A DNA stretch of 52,800 nucleotides from the NCBI GenBank assembly GCA_051453625.1, contig JBOZIK010000001.1, forward strand, positions 191,869,561 to 191,922,360, in the 5' to 3' direction. Origin of the DNA: Welwitschia mirabilis. Taxonomy: Eukaryota > Gnetophyta > Gnetopsida > Welwitschiales. The notes under the pieces were generated by a model. The model had not been told where the DNA came from. It searched no databases and was given only the letters and a program-made list of their open reading frames with translations. Positions 31,200 through 44,129 of this stretch are shown in pieces; the stretch's first letter is position 1, and each line of letters begins with the position of its first letter. Both the position numbers and the translations under genes were made by a program.

Positions 31200-32260
31200 C
31201 CGATTAGACCATGCAAATGTAGAACTAGATAGGCTAAGATAGAATCCAAGGCTATAGAATAGTGGGTAGGCCCATTAACACCATCGGAGGTTAAGTGGAC
31301 AAGGCTAGTTTACCCTCAACCTCATCATGCTAGGTCTCTCATGATTCAAATAGTTACCATCTAGATAGAGAGACACTTTGTAGATTTCATGAGTCATATA
31401 AAGCTATTCACACATGGGGCATATTACATGTTACAAACCAGAGATTTCTATGATATCATTCATATAGGATGGTGCCCTGATGCTCATGGTCAACTCATTG
31501 ACATGATTATAGCTACCATTTGTGGCCATGGGACCATCATTTTCCTAAATCAAATTATTGTAATTACTAATCTAGGTGGTATCAAAATCACACATGTTCA
31601 TTTAGGTGACAGGACAGAGGAGTGTTATGCTTATAACACAACATTAGATATTTCAGCTAAATTAAACATGTATAGGCGAGGAGTTTTGGTCACTCAGTTA
31701 TCACCTGCTTATTGGGTTCTACATAGAGGGCTGATTTATAACATCAATCAATTATTTTACAATAGTCATGTAATGGTTCACATCTTCAAATGTCAGTAGT
31801 ATTCAAGTGAGGGAAGGAAATATACCTACTGAGTTTTATTTACATAAGATTCAGGAGCATGATTGAGAGATGAGAGATTTAGACTCTAGGATATTCATGC
31901 CTTCTCTTAACCATGTTTAGATGCTTCATGATACTTAAACCTATGGATGAGTAAAGGCTTACACACAATTAAACTTTAGCTCATTACCTATAGGATATGG
32001 GAATTCAGATACTAGGAGAGACAGAGAAACCTTAGGTATAAAGACCATGATTGGTATTACTTTGGAGCAGATTCAGTCTCTCCTGGCAAAGACTACATAG
32101 ATCATTAGAGAGATAATACACTGAGGCATCTCTACACTTGAGTAAAAATTCCAATGGTTGAGAGAAGAGTACAACATATCAAGGAGTAGTTGATTGATAT
32201 GCGATACTACATCTTATGTATTAACCATAGTGTGACAGTTGATCTTTGAAAGGTAGTTAG
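31200..32260 (+). pseudogene. Unrecognised coding-like island (two linked frames)
   Basis: GC content and codon structure stand out from the surroundings. One frame is open from about 31226 (stops near 31211, 31259 and 31362) to 31797, with a 136-residue uninterrupted part from 31389. Segments include PSEVKWTRLVYPQPHHARSL, YMLQTRDFYDIIHIGWCPDA, MIIATICGHGTIIFLNQ, MYRRGVLVTQLSPAYWVLHR and GLIYNINQLFYNSHVMVHIF. After a frameshift near 31800 a second frame carries EGNIPTEFYLHKIQEHD, NFSSLPIGYGNSDTRRDRE, GITLEQIQSLLAKTT and FQWLREEYNISRSS, with stops where Gln or Trp is plausible. I do not recognise the family. Lying behind an Athila/Tat integrase and before an LTR-like region, it could be an extra ORF of such an element or a captured gene fragment. 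Confidence 0.5.
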
Positions 32261-34029
32261 AGTATAGGGAGATAAGACAGCATACACTATCACAATGTCA
32301 TTGGACCACTGTTTTCCTATAGATCCTAAGCATCCTCCTTTATATTCACTTGCACCTAAGCCTGCTATGCATTAGGAGTTTATAAAACTCATGATTTATA
32401 TATCATTTTTTGAGTATCATCATGGGGTACAATTTTATTACTGGATATTATGCATATTTTAACATATCATTTTTAACACTTGATGCACATTTTAACGTAT
32501 CATTTTTAACACTCATGATAAGATCTATTTATGTTATATATAATTATTTTTCATCATTTATTGTAAATTTGAGTGGTAAACTATAATCATTAATGCATTG
32601 TAATGTTCTTATTTCTAAAAAATTTCTCATAGGCTTCTATTTTTTCAAGACTAATTTATCAATTTGTTATTCCCACCATCATTCTAATGATCATTAGAAG
32701 GATAATATGACCACTAATACTACACATGTAAAACATCTAGTTATCTATTTTTGAGATTTTTTTTTTTTTTTGCATTCAAAGATTTCTAAATTAATTTATG
32801 AGTTTGTCTGATAGTTCCCTAGTTGATTTATTATTAGTTAATTTGTCTTGTAATTATTGTTGTTTGTCTATTTTTTTCAAGGACTGATAAGGCTCAATGG
32901 TGGGCTATGTTGTGGTATCAAATTATATTTATTTAATAGGGTATTTTGAGTAGTTTTATAGAACATTAGATAGGTTTATGCTATGTTTCAATAATAATGA
33001 AGATCTAAAACAAATGTTACAAAAACATGTAATTTTTATTATGTTTAATAGCATTTGAAGAAAACTACAATATTGATAATAGGAGTACTTAGGTTGAGGA
33101 GGATGTTTACTATACGAATAATATAAGTAATTGAGCTGAAAAGGATGTTTACTAGATTAACCTAGTAGCTAATGTAAAACTTATATGATGTGGCATCATC
33201 TTCTGTGATGTTTAAACAATCAGTAGGACAATGCCTAAAAATAATGCTTCACCAAACTTTACCAAACTCTAGCCATGTGTCTTATATCTTCTTGTGTGGC
33301 TGTTAGGGTTATTACCATGTATGTTAATATTTGCTGATTTTAAAGTTTATTGTATAATAATGTATAATAAATACTTCCTCCTCCCTCAACTCCATTTTTT
33401 ATTTTCTTTGGCATCATAAATTATTTTAATAGGAGATCAAAGGATAGGAGTCCATTATTTTTTGTCATAAAGAGACATCTTCTTTAGTTTTGCACTATGT
33501 ATGCTTCATTGAGATGCTGCTACTTTATAACACAGANNNNNNNNNNCTTGTAATATAAATGTTTGATTTGCTTTAATGAAAAACTCTATTTTTCTTTTTA
33601 TGTATTTTATTATGTTTAACTCCCTTGTGGTTTATATTACTTGTAACTCTGTGATAGCTTCATCTATGATGTAGACCATAAGAGAAACCTTTTATTAAGA
33701 TTGATATTATTAGTTTAGGTGCACTGCAATTTATTTCCTAGATTAACTTTGCATGATTTTATATTTTGTTTGATGTACCTAATATCTTAGGTTGATCTTA
33801 GTCTGGTGATGGATTTCTTTAACTGATCTAGTTTATACAAGGTTGATATTCGTGATAGGTTGATTTGATAATCAAATAAAAGTTGTATTTAAAATGAAAA
33901 TTGCATCTCATTCACATAATATGTTTATTTAAATTGTTATTTTACATTATTATTATTATACCTTAAAATTACATAAGTATTTCATTTTAAAATCAATTCT
34001 ATTTCTTCTCTTCTATTCCTTTGATAGAA
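32261..34029. other. AT-rich sequence, no gene; 10-N gap at 33537-33546
   Basis: Nothing coding was recognised. There is a near-repeat of TTTTAACRTATCATTTTTAAC at about 32457 and 32491. A partial primer-site-like word TGGTATCAAATT near 32915 has no LTR end beside it and was not accepted. Confidence 0.4.
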
Positions 34030-35420
34030 TTATAATACTTGGGTCACATCCACTTATATGAATGTGTCGTATTGTGAAATTATATATATATATTTGTGAT
34101 TTTTAGTATTTGTTTAAGGACATATCATTTACACAAATGCACACCACAATAAGTAATAATTCTCTAACTCCTTGTGACTTTTCCTAGTAAGAGTGGTAAA
34201 ATGTTGTAGTGTGAATTTATGCAATCCTTAAGCTTATAGCTAATCCCTATTATTCACAAATACTTACATAAAAACACATGCTAGAATGATGGGACTTAAC
34301 CCAAATGTCATAACTTATCAAAGGCATTAGGCTAGAAGTTAGAAAATTGATTTATCAAAGTATTTTTAGTTTTTTTTATTAAGTGAATGAAATAAGAACA
34401 ATGCAAAAATATAATGTAAGACAAATTCTAATATACTATTGATGAATTAGATGTAAATGAAATAATTCTAAGTACTATATCTATTTGATCATTGATCTGC
34501 TATCACTACAACTAGCTCTTATAACCTAGATTAATTAGGAAACAATTATTACTTAATCCTAACTAATGTAAGCTATAAGGTACACTAAAATAGAATATAA
34601 TTAAATGTAACTACTATAGCTATAAAAATGTAATATGAAATGAAACGCATGTCATAAACTAATTATCTCAACTTATTATTACATACATTACCATCATGAT
34701 CTATATCAACTATAAAGCTATTATGAATTATAATTAACATAAACCGAAATGGTAATGCACTCAATATAAATAAATCAACCTTTTATTAATTAATATCAAA
34801 CATCTACTTATAAAGTAAAAGTATCTCAATGAAGGATACATAGTCCAACACCAAGTAATACTTCTCTCTATATCTAGAATGGATCTTTTACCCTTTGATT
34901 TCTTATCACAAGATTTTAGGTATAATAGATGGTGGAATGGGAGTGAGGATAAGGGGGTATTTATAACTCTACATGGAAGATTCTAGAAACTAAATCCTAG
35001 CAAAGCAAAGGGACTCATAACTCCATTAGAAAACGAATAAATTATATTCATTTATTACATAAAATAAATGTCATCTTGAATATTGTATGGATAATTATAA
35101 AGATGATACCATATTACAAAGGATGACTCTTCAGCTTCCAAGTGCAATCCATGCTAGCATTCCTCTCAACTTCAAATGCACTATTATTTGATGACTGTCA
35201 TTCAGAAAACCACTTAGATGACATCCTTCTAAACTCTCTAGTAAAGAAAAATTAGCATTCTAGATCATTAGACTCCTCCTCAAAATGCTAAGTGTTAGAA
35301 CCTATACAAAATACCTCTAGATGCATTAATGATTGCATATTTTCATGGTCATCCCATTAACTCTCTATAATTCTTAGAAATCCATCTAAGATTATCAAAA
35401 TATCCTATAAAGTACTTAAA
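34030..35420 (-). repeat. LTR-like region on the minus strand
   Basis: On the minus strand a TATA box (34965-34958) is followed by a long untranslated, T-rich sequence with an AATAAAAGG polyadenylation-like word near 34780. It ends in a (TA)n run and ACAATACGACACA near 34070, then GGATGTGAC. The 50 bases at 34093-34145 recur at 77-125 of the window. Promoter followed by non-coding leader and a dispersed copy of the end suggest an LTR of a Ty3/gypsy element, but neither end is proven and no second LTR is in view. Confidence 0.4.
34958..34965 (-). promoter_or_regulatory. TATA box, minus strand
   Basis: Read on the minus strand: TATAAATACCCCCTTATCC. A perfect TATAAATA followed by a C run is a typical plant promoter core; no protein-coding frame follows within several hundred bases, which favours an LTR promoter. 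Confidence 0.5.
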
Positions 35421-35459
35421 ATAATTCTTAAATATATACAATTTGGCATCACAACAATA

Positions 35460-36900
35460 ATAGCAGAAGTGCATTTCAAATGCAAGTCAGAGGCACTTCT
35501 TTGCATATTATTCTAAGTTGTATTAATTTCTTACTTGACATAGATGATACAGATATTTCTTAGATTTATGCTAATTCTTTTAAGGAAATATTAAATTCTA
35601 GAATTATTAGTATGCCATAGCATAATATGAATAATGTTCTATTTAGACATACTAGAATAAATTTTGTAGAGAACATTAAGCACAAAGATATAATTTCAAA
35701 TTCCTCTATTCTTAGTTTAATCACATTTTAGAATATTTTGATTAGATGAGGAAATTATAGCTATCGCAAATCAATGTAGACCTTTATTATATATTTTTTA
35801 TTTATAGGATTAAATATAGATTTAGGTTCCATTTTATGCATCAATATTATCTTGCTTCTTGTAAGGGTCAGACATTTGATCATCCTTCTCTTATTATCTT
35901 AATAATTAGCAAGTGGATATTTTGGTTTATCAGGTTAACCTAATTTAGTAAAAGAAACCATTAGTAGAGTTTAGTAAAAAATTTAGAGTACCAGTGCCAT
36001 TAAGTAAGGGCACAGGTAGGAGGCCTTCACAATTTCATAGATCCTTTTTCATAGCTACTCACACTTCTTCATCTATCAAAAATGGACTAAAATAAATTGC
36101 AAAAATGATTACTAAAAGTAGCAGAAACATGTTGAAATTAAAAAAACATACACCTATAGCAAGCATAGATGAGGTACTAAAAGAGAGTTAAAAATCCATG
36201 AGGACTCCCATGTGGTTAGATTAAAAGGAGGAGTCACAAGAAGAAGAGGAAATAGGACCTTTGACTCCTTATGGCATAGGATATGACTTTTGTAGAGTAG
36301 CTGATATAGAATCTATAGAGGAGTTACCTAAAGATAAGGTATAGGCTTAGAAGAAGCAGTAGACTCCCAGAGAGGCATAAGTATAAGAGGAGTAATAGGA
36401 TTTAGAACCTTCACAACATCGTCCATAGCAATAGATAGAGTTTAAAATCTTGAATGCACACCCTCTTATCTTTTTTCATTCATGTCATGAGATTCCTCTT
36501 TGCCATCATACTTAGCAACTATTACTGCATTCCACTGTCCAATCTTCACCACCTTGCGTACCTCTTCAAGCTCCTCTATATTCATCATTACCACAACCAT
36601 CTCATATAAAGCCTATTTAGGTAGAACCACTTTTCTCCATGCAGTTACCTCCATCCTTCATAGAGACAGCCACTACTAGTTTCTTTGGGATGTTTAACAC
36701 TCCTTAAATATACCAACATATAAGGATACAGACCTTTGAGGGACTAGGTGAGACATCTTAACACCTCTTTAATTTAGAAATGCCATATTCTACCACCTAC
36801 ATCTTCCTCATCTTATACTCAACCAACCTTTACCACCCCTCCTAATGACAATAATGACAAAGAATGGTAAGGCACATATTATACAAGTGACTTCACTCTT
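35460..36900 (+). pseudogene. Extra-ORF remnant E9 (plant transposon protein-like)
   Basis: In shifting frames: IDDTDIS.IYANSFKEILNS (about 35535-35600), HTRINFVENIKHKDIISNSS (about 35650-35705), LLYIFFIYRIKYRF then MHQYYLASCKGQTFDHPSLI (about 35785-35905), ASGYFGLSG.PNLVKE (about 35910-35960). These follow the order of the putative plant transposon protein domain (Y.N.., LLY....KI.., ..A.KG...P.LI). Then KGTGRRPSQFHRSFFIATH, an acidic stretch EESQEEEEIGPLTPYGIGY (about 36216-36275) and a Pro/Ser-rich tail (36500-36850). It is comparable to the E2 extra ORF but on the plus strand. No gag was found behind it, so the element is truncated or interrupted. Confidence 0.45.
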
Positions 36901-37499
36901 AGTGATTAGAGACTTTTCTCTACTATTTAAAAAGGAGAGAGAAGTTTTGATAAATTAGTGATTGGCAAATCTAGATAGACAAATAAGTGGCTTTTTATTA
37001 GTCACTTTAGCCTTGAGTACATCTTGTTGGTCTTGGAGTGGATCCCTGCTTGTCATCATTGTTTCTTAATAACCACTCATGATATTTTTTCACACATTAT
37101 TGCTATGTTTTTATTATTGCTATTTATGTTATTTGACACAATTATTTTTAGCACATTTCGAAAAATGTTATGCTCTAATTATTAATTAATTTATGATTTT
37201 CATGCTATATATTGCTAACACAATTTTATTTTAACATGCTTTGATTTTCATCTGGTACATTACCATGATATTATTCTCTAATATATTGTTGGCACATTAT
37301 TAATAGGTTATCTTGACTGCTCAAGTTATTAACATTATTAAATGGTATTATAAAGTAGCCTTATGCCTTAGTTTTACTGTTTAAAATGGTATATCTATGT
37401 GTCTTTATCAAATTTTAAGTAGTTAATATCATCTTTTTTAAATATTTGTGCAAAATTAATTATGTGAATTTCTCTTAAATATAAATTTCTACTTTTAGT
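36901..37499. other. AT-rich spacer, no gene
   Basis: Contains the probable 3' end of the E9 remnant and T-rich sequence. Nothing else recognised. Confidence 0.4.
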
Positions 37500-38970
37500 T
37501 GATTAAATGGGATTGCACTAATGAGATTTGCAAAGCTTTGAATATCATTAAGAAGGAGGAGATTATTAAGAAATATAGTTTTCATGATTTCACTTATCAA
37601 ATACTTTGTGTCACTATATAGATAGGTCATTACAAAAAATATTAGGCCTTGTTAAGCATAATATAATAAATAATCTTAAAAAAGGATATCTCATAAAAAG
37701 GATTAGATGTTGAATGAAAAATCAACAGTTTAAAGATATCTACAGAATTGAAGACACCTCTAGTGAAGATGTCTAACAAGTTGAAGGAAACTCTAATATA
37801 CCAAATTTAAAGTCATGGATTAAAAGATGAATACCTCACTAAACATGTCTATCCTAAAAGTTAAGCCTAACATAGATAAAGACATCTACATGATTGAAGA
37901 TGTTTATACTAAACTAAAATAGTTAATAGAGTTAATTTGGACTTCAACTAATATCTTACATTTTAGACAAGCTATGAACTTGTACAACATAAGTTCTTAA
38001 TGATAGAATCCTAAGGATTATATAGATTAAGTCTCATCAAAATCTAGATAATTTCACTAAAAACATATACAAGTTAAAGACATCTATCTGTCAGTAGATG
38101 TCTACAAATGTAAAGACATCTTAGGCCAAAGTTCATCTTAATAAAAAATAAAGATATGCTCTTAATAACTAAATGTTTCATGTCCATTGCATGGCAATTA
38201 AAAATTTAAATGACTAGCTTTAAAGCTCAAATTACTAGATCATCTTTAATCATATAAAGGCTTGATATCATGAAATAAATCATAGATCTTGGCACTTCAA
38301 CAAAACATAGCTTCTGAGCTTTTAGCATACAATGATCAAATCAAGCATAAAACAAAGATCGCATGCTAATTAGAACATCTCACAAAGGATCAAAATAATC
38401 ATTAGAAAAGAATCTTGCATTATTTGCATCATTCATTCTTTGATCCTCTATTGTCATATCACGTAATTGCACTTGTAATGATAATAACAACAAGAAGAAA
38501 CTTAATTCTTTGTCAAAGCTACATCTTCAGTCTTATTGTTATTGTATTTGTGGTACTTATGTTTTTGGACTATATTATTGTTGAATATATTTGTAAGTCC
38601 ATTATTGAATCAATTTCTTTATAAGAAAACCTTGTATAGGTATGCATTTGAAATAGTCCTTGTGAGCACTTGTTTTTGTTGTAATGTTTGTGTTGATCCA
38701 AAAAACCATTATTTCCTAATGGTGAAGAGAGCATTGCCTTGTGATGAAACTTTGATTTTCATAAGAAAATTAGTATTTTATTGTAAGTCAAGAATATCCA
38801 GAGGTATAACTAGAAGCTACCCTCTGTGTATGGACATACCCTAGTTGGGGAAACACATCATCTTGATAAGGTATTTTCATCATGCATTTTTATTTTTTAT
38901 TAGGTTTAAATTTATATTTGATGAAACACAGTCATCCCTCTCCTCTGAGTTCAATGATCCTCATAAATCA
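37500..38970 (+). repeat. Copia-like LTR remnant (LTR D)
   Basis: The 5' part holds repeated AAGA(C/T)ATCTAC words (37737, 37755, 37880, 38080, 38095, 38112), comparable to the repeated GTCGACC words in LTRs A-C. The 3' part has TACCCTCTGTGTATGGACAT and CCCTAGTTGGGGAAACACAT (38817-38860), similar to the GTGGACGTAG...CCGAACCACGT box common near copia LTR ends. It closes with a pyrimidine-rich stretch and TTCAATGATCCTCA near 38950, similar in plan to the ends of LTRs B and C. No primer site follows, so it is probably a solo or truncated LTR. Open stretches at 38415-38844 and 38882-39064 fall in this region and are not supported as genes. Confidence 0.4.
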
Positions 38971-39179
38971 AATTTATAACTATATCAAAATGAATTCATA
39001 TATCAAATTCTATATTAAAGATCCATCATTAATCAAATATCATGATATAGGAAAAAAATTATAGTCACAAGATCTAACATGACATAACTATAATGACTAA
39101 GATATTAAAAGAAAATATACTTGTTCAAATGTCTTTCAAAGATGTATTATTGAAAGATGAAATTTGGTTAAAGACTCTA

Positions 39180-40100
39180 GAACTTCTTAGCTCTCATAGC
39201 TTACTTTAAAATCATGAAAAAGAGGATTTGTTAAGAGGATTTATACTTCTAAATAATATTAAATGATATTAAGTCTAGAAATAAGATTACACCAAAGATT
39301 TAATTAAAAATGATTAAATTCTTAATAAAACATCAATCCTAATCAAGCATAATAAGTATGAAAATATACCTATTTAATATTAAAAATGATATTGAGAAAT
39401 AATCCATATTTTATAGCATGAAATAGAATAATTCTATATTAAAGAAAATAGAAATAAATACAATAAATGTTATGCTAGCCCTTATGCTAGCCTTGAAGGA
39501 CTAGTTTATTCCCAAAGGAGTCGCTTAGAAGCTAGACATAGTTAAAGCTTTGACAATAATCTAAAGAAATCACCAAATTAATAAACAACCCTAAAGTGAG
39601 GCCAAAATTGCTTTTCATACATTGAATATATAGTTAGAATTAGGGTTTAATTTGTGTAAAATTTTGCTTCTTTACGTCTAGTCATCAATGGATCCAAATG
39701 AGCCAGTAGCTAGAGATAACCCAAGAACATAAGTATGAAGTTAAGTTATGTAACTAAACTAGCACTACTATCATGTTTATAGCACCACTAGCTTCCTAAG
39801 TAATTAGTCTTATAGCTTCTATAGCATTACTCATTACCTTATTAACAACCTACACAGTGATAGTAGAATCTGGATCTAAATAGCATTGATCATAATAAAT
39901 GTTTTAAAAAATAGGAAAGCTAAAATGATCACACAAAACTATCATAAATAACTTGAAGTAAATATTATTTTTTTCATGTTAACATACTTCTATGAAAATA
40001 TCTCTTGTAATTCATTTTAAGAATCAATCAACATAAGATTTAATAAATTTAAATTACTCCCACACATACTGTTCTAATATATCATTACTACAACTTTCTT
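39180..40100. repeat. Dispersed repeat R, copy 1
   Basis: Collinear blocks are shared with 45040-46130: CTTAGCTCTCATAGCTTACTT (39185), AATATTAAATGATA (39257), TAATAAGTATG.AAA.TATAC (39351), TTATGCTAGCCTT (39469-39494), ATTAGG.TTT (39645), and CATGTTAACATAC (39976). The unit is about 0.9-1.1 kb, non-coding and AT-rich. TTATGCTAGCC is doubled in this copy. Element class unknown. Confidence 0.6.
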
Positions 40101-42594
40101 GGCATTTAATACCAAATTATTAAATTAACTGATAGGTAAAAAATGCAAGTAATAATAAATAATAACATGTTATTTTAAAAAAAAAAAAGAGTTACAACGA
40201 ATCTGAAATGGTTTTATAGGATTGCAAAATTACTTTAGAGGACATAAATATATGTAGAAATGCATTATCATGATATTTCATATTTGTAGAATTCAACTTT
40301 GAAAAGGGAAAAAAACTAAAATAGAGAAGTCTTCTTTCTCCTTTTATAGATAGATTTTCTAATTTTTCAAGAGAAATTCAAAAAAAATATAAAGTTCTAA
40401 ATAAATTCTTTTATTTAACTTAACAAGTTTACTTGCTACAAAATCTAGTGAAGCATGCAATATGATTTTTGAAAATCATACCTTTGAAGTGCACATCTTT
40501 ATCATTTAGTGAAGAAAAGATAATATAATTATGTTATCATTATTTTCTTTTAATAATATTTTGAGAGGTAATAAGGAGAAAGGTAGGTATTATTACTATT
40601 TTATTGCAAAATAAACCATAACTTTTTACACTATTTTGACACTTAAGATAGAAACTGAGTATTTGGAAAAGCTTATCTTTTTTGATTAGGAATAACATTG
40701 CATCAATTATTCTCTTGATTTTTTTGTTTCATAACTTTATCACCACATTATTTGATAAATTTCTATTAAAAAAAATCAACATGCCTACTTCTTATATGTT
40801 ATTAATATTTACTTAATTGTTTCAATATTGTGTAATATAGGCATATAGTGCTTCAACTGTAAGATGAAGTGCATTCTTATCTTTAAGTTCTTCATGGTAT
40901 TTTAGTGCTTCATATGTGATAAGTCTCCTTTTAATATTATTTATCTATGTTTAGATGTTTTTGGTTTGTATCTTTAGTTTCAATAATTAAAATTATAAAG
41001 TAGTATTCTTCAATTGGTCCATGTTTTATTTCTTATAAAACATTAATTGTAAATGCTATAAGAACTAATTTTTTTATAGATTGATTTCTTCTAAATTCTA
41101 TAATGCTATTGCCTTATTACTAGATAAAAATACTCTTTAATTCCTCTCTGTTTATTAATTTAATTTTATATAATCCATTATGATGTTTATTTAACTCACA
41201 ACTTTCACCATAACTTATGTTTGATTACCACTAATAGTTAGCAAAACAAATAATTTTTTACTTTGTTAATAGTTATAATCATTTTTTGTAATTACTTTTG
41301 AATTTTAGTTAATGAACTTCCTTCTTTACTATATTTTTTTTAAGATGAAGTTATTAAGTTATAGACTTAGAGCTTCAACAGATTCATCTTTATAATCTTA
41401 GAAATTTGAAATTTATCTTTGAACTTGGTATTTTATCAGTTTCATCATAGAATCAAAACCTTAAGATTTAAACCTAATGTTCTATTATATTTAAGTTAAT
41501 ATTAATTATAATTATCTGATATCATATTAGAAATTAATGCAAAATTTATTTAAGTAAATTGCTAAATCTTTAGGTTGATTTATAATAGCATAGAAAAAGA
41601 AGTACAAAAGAAAATCAAACATTGTATTATATGGAATGTTTAATAATGAATAATTAGATATTCAATAAATGAATTATCATTACAAAAAATATTTTATGGT
41701 TTTATTTAGACAAGTAGTTTATGAATGAAGCAAACCTAAGTTTTTAAAGGCTTATGCAATTATCATATTTTTTTAATCTAATGGATTAATATTAATACTT
41801 CTTCTTCTCTATAGTTTTAATAAATGATCTTTGTGTTTACATCATGTTATGATAGTAGAAAAGGTTGTGCCTTTTGAATATGAAATATAACATATTATTT
41901 TATATTTTATTAATTAAGTTTATAATTATCTTATTAATTATGTTAACTTGGTAACACTTAGTTATTCCATCTTTCTGTAAGTTCTCTTATGATTTTATCC
42001 TTCTTTACTTTCAACATTATCTATCATGTTTTCATGGCATGTATCCTTGTATATATTTCCATTAATCTACTTGTTTTTTAGTTTTTTTTTTATATCTTTA
42101 GATAATAGAATTATTAGTAAAATAGAAACACACCTTAAGTTATGACTAAAACTACTTGGAAATGTTAAGTAAAACTACAAAGATTATGTAATAATTAAAT
42201 AGTAGTAGAATCTATACTTATTACATCATAATACATTATGTTATTATTTACTTCTTTATAGGTAACTTCTCTTGAAATATAATATCATCTAAATGTAAGT
42301 CTTATAATTATGACCCTGAAGAAAGTTAGTAGAAATCTATTTCATCTGAAGGATCTTCTATTCTATGCTACTTATCACTTTAATAATCTTTATTAAAAAT
42401 GCTACAACATTGTATGCATCCTCTTCTAANNNNNNNNNNTCTTAATTTTTTTCTAAACATGTATAAGATTAATTTTTGAATCATTGCCTCAATGGATATG
42501 TGTATAACCTTGAACCACTTCTCTTCTAGTGTTCCTACAAATGAATGAATGCTCTTAATGTTTTCCATATTAAAAGAGGAATAGTGATAATTAA
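40101..42594. other. AT-rich sequence, no gene
   Basis: Includes an A12 run near 40167-40178 and many short A or T runs. No coding frame, repeat or LTR was recognised. The 10-N gap 42430-42439 lies near its end. Confidence 0.4.
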
Positions 42595-42660
42595 GTAGCA
42601 TGAAGATGACATAGGACATAACAATTTGTAGCATGAAGGTGACATAGGATATAATAAATT
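42595..42660. repeat. 33-base tandem duplication
   Basis: GTAGCATGAAGATGACATAG at 42595 recurs as GTAGCATGAAGGTGACATAG at 42628; the remaining 13 bases of each unit also match closely. Two copies only. Confidence 0.9.
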
Positions 42661-43109
42661 GCACATTTTGTAGTCATCTAATCTTATATCATCTCTTTTG
42701 TAACATTAATAGAACTAATGTCTTCATGGATGGGTTGAATAGTTCTCATACGTAGGAATGGAAAGGAAAGAAGATCATTAGTATTACTCTCCATCTTTAC
42801 ATGTCTCAGAATTATATGATGAGACAAATTTTTATTTAAAGAAGTGCTTGTATATTATGATTTAAATATTTCTCTTCATTAAAAAGAAGAAAAGATTAGA
42901 GAGTATATTTTCAATCATTCCGTTTACCTTCAAGAAACTCCATCTTCTAAGTCCATGCTTATATTTATCTATAACTAGAAAGATGAGCAACAGAAGATTG
43001 TAGTAGAAAATGATTAGACATTTTTTACAACTAGTTATGCATAAAGCCATATTATTTATTAATATTTATGCCTTTTTTATATACGTGTGGCTTGGTTATT
43101 ATATGATGT
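42661..43109. other. AT-rich spacer, no gene
   Basis: Nothing recognised. Short open stretches on both strands here have no family resemblance and were not accepted. Confidence 0.35.
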
Positions 43110-43610
43110 TATGTTTGATACCACACTTGGATTCTTCACATTATTTTATGTTCTGTGTGTCTAACATCACACTCAAGTGCCGAACATCATACTTTAGTGC
43201 TTAATATTATATCTCATGTATAATGTTGGATTTTCTAGTTAACAAAGTTTAGTGTGTTAGTTCATCATTAGAATTTGATGTCATACTTTCTTATTATCAA
43301 GTTTGATATTATGGTTATTTTTTAATTGATTAAAGTCAACATTATAATCATCTATCACTAGAATCTAACATGGAACTTGTGTTCCACTAAATTAAAGTCT
43401 AATATTTTACTTGCTAATAGCTAATGGATGATTTGATATTGTAGTTATTCATTAACAAACTCTAATATTACATTTACTTTCATTGGATTCCAACATTTAT
43501 AACTTACTTGTCTAACCTCATGATATAATATCATAGCTCTTTCATCATTGAAATCTATTATCACACTTAATTGTTTTTAATATATAATATCAAGATCAAC
43601 AACTTTGCTA
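43110..43610. repeat. Degenerate minisatellite built on AACATCA(T/C)ACT
   Basis: Short words such as TCTAACATCACACTCAAGTG (43159), CGAACATCATACTTTAGTG (43182), TTTGATGTCATACTTTC (43277) and AATCTAACATGGAACTTG (43362) recur every 30-60 bases, some apparently inverted. The most conserved pair keeps a CpG (CCGAACATC); others have TpA or TpG there. It may be the repeat block of an old LTR, as in LTRs A-D. Confidence 0.5.
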
Positions 43611-44129
43611 GATTTGAAGTTATAGTTGATAAGATCAAGTAATAGTTATTTGAAATAAATTAGAGATAGAGACATGGAAGTAGAAACTTTAAGTCTAAAA
43701 ACATATTAGTAGAAAGTAATAGTATAAATTACTTACTTCAAGATCTATCGCGTTTTAAGTACTAGTGTTATTTTTATCTATAGTAGTTATTCAAGTACAA
43801 GCTTTTGCAAATAGAAACTAGTTCTTTTAGTGCAGAAAGAATCTATCATATTCTCTCTCCATGGATACTTGTGGTAGAAAATAGAAAAGAAACACATAGT
43901 TCTAAACTAGAAAAAGATTAAAGATACTTTAAGTTTAGAATTTTGAAAGATGAGTTTCAATGGATGCAAGTTGGAAACAGGCATAGCACTCAAGGAGTAA
44001 CTTAAATGTTTTAACAAATAAAAAACTTTCTTTCAAAGATATCTTGTAAGTTTCATCTTAAATCCTAAACACATCAAGTTCATGGTGACTTGAATTATGT
44101 TAACATTATTCCATTTACCATGTGAGTAG
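43611..44129. other. AT-rich spacer, no gene
   Basis: No coding sequence or repeat was recognised in this interval. Confidence 0.35.

Noticed and set aside
32914-32925. TGGTATCAAATT as a primer binding site
   Set aside because: Only the first eight bases fit tRNA-iMet and no LTR end, TATA box or gag lies at suitable distances.
38415-38844. Overlapping open frames of 69 and 102 codons
   Set aside because: Hydrophobic, low-complexity translations inside the LTR-like block 37500-38970; no domain recognised.
40167-40178. A12 run as the tail of a SINE or LINE
   Set aside because: No A/B box, RT domain or target-site duplication around it; A runs are common in this AT-rich DNA.
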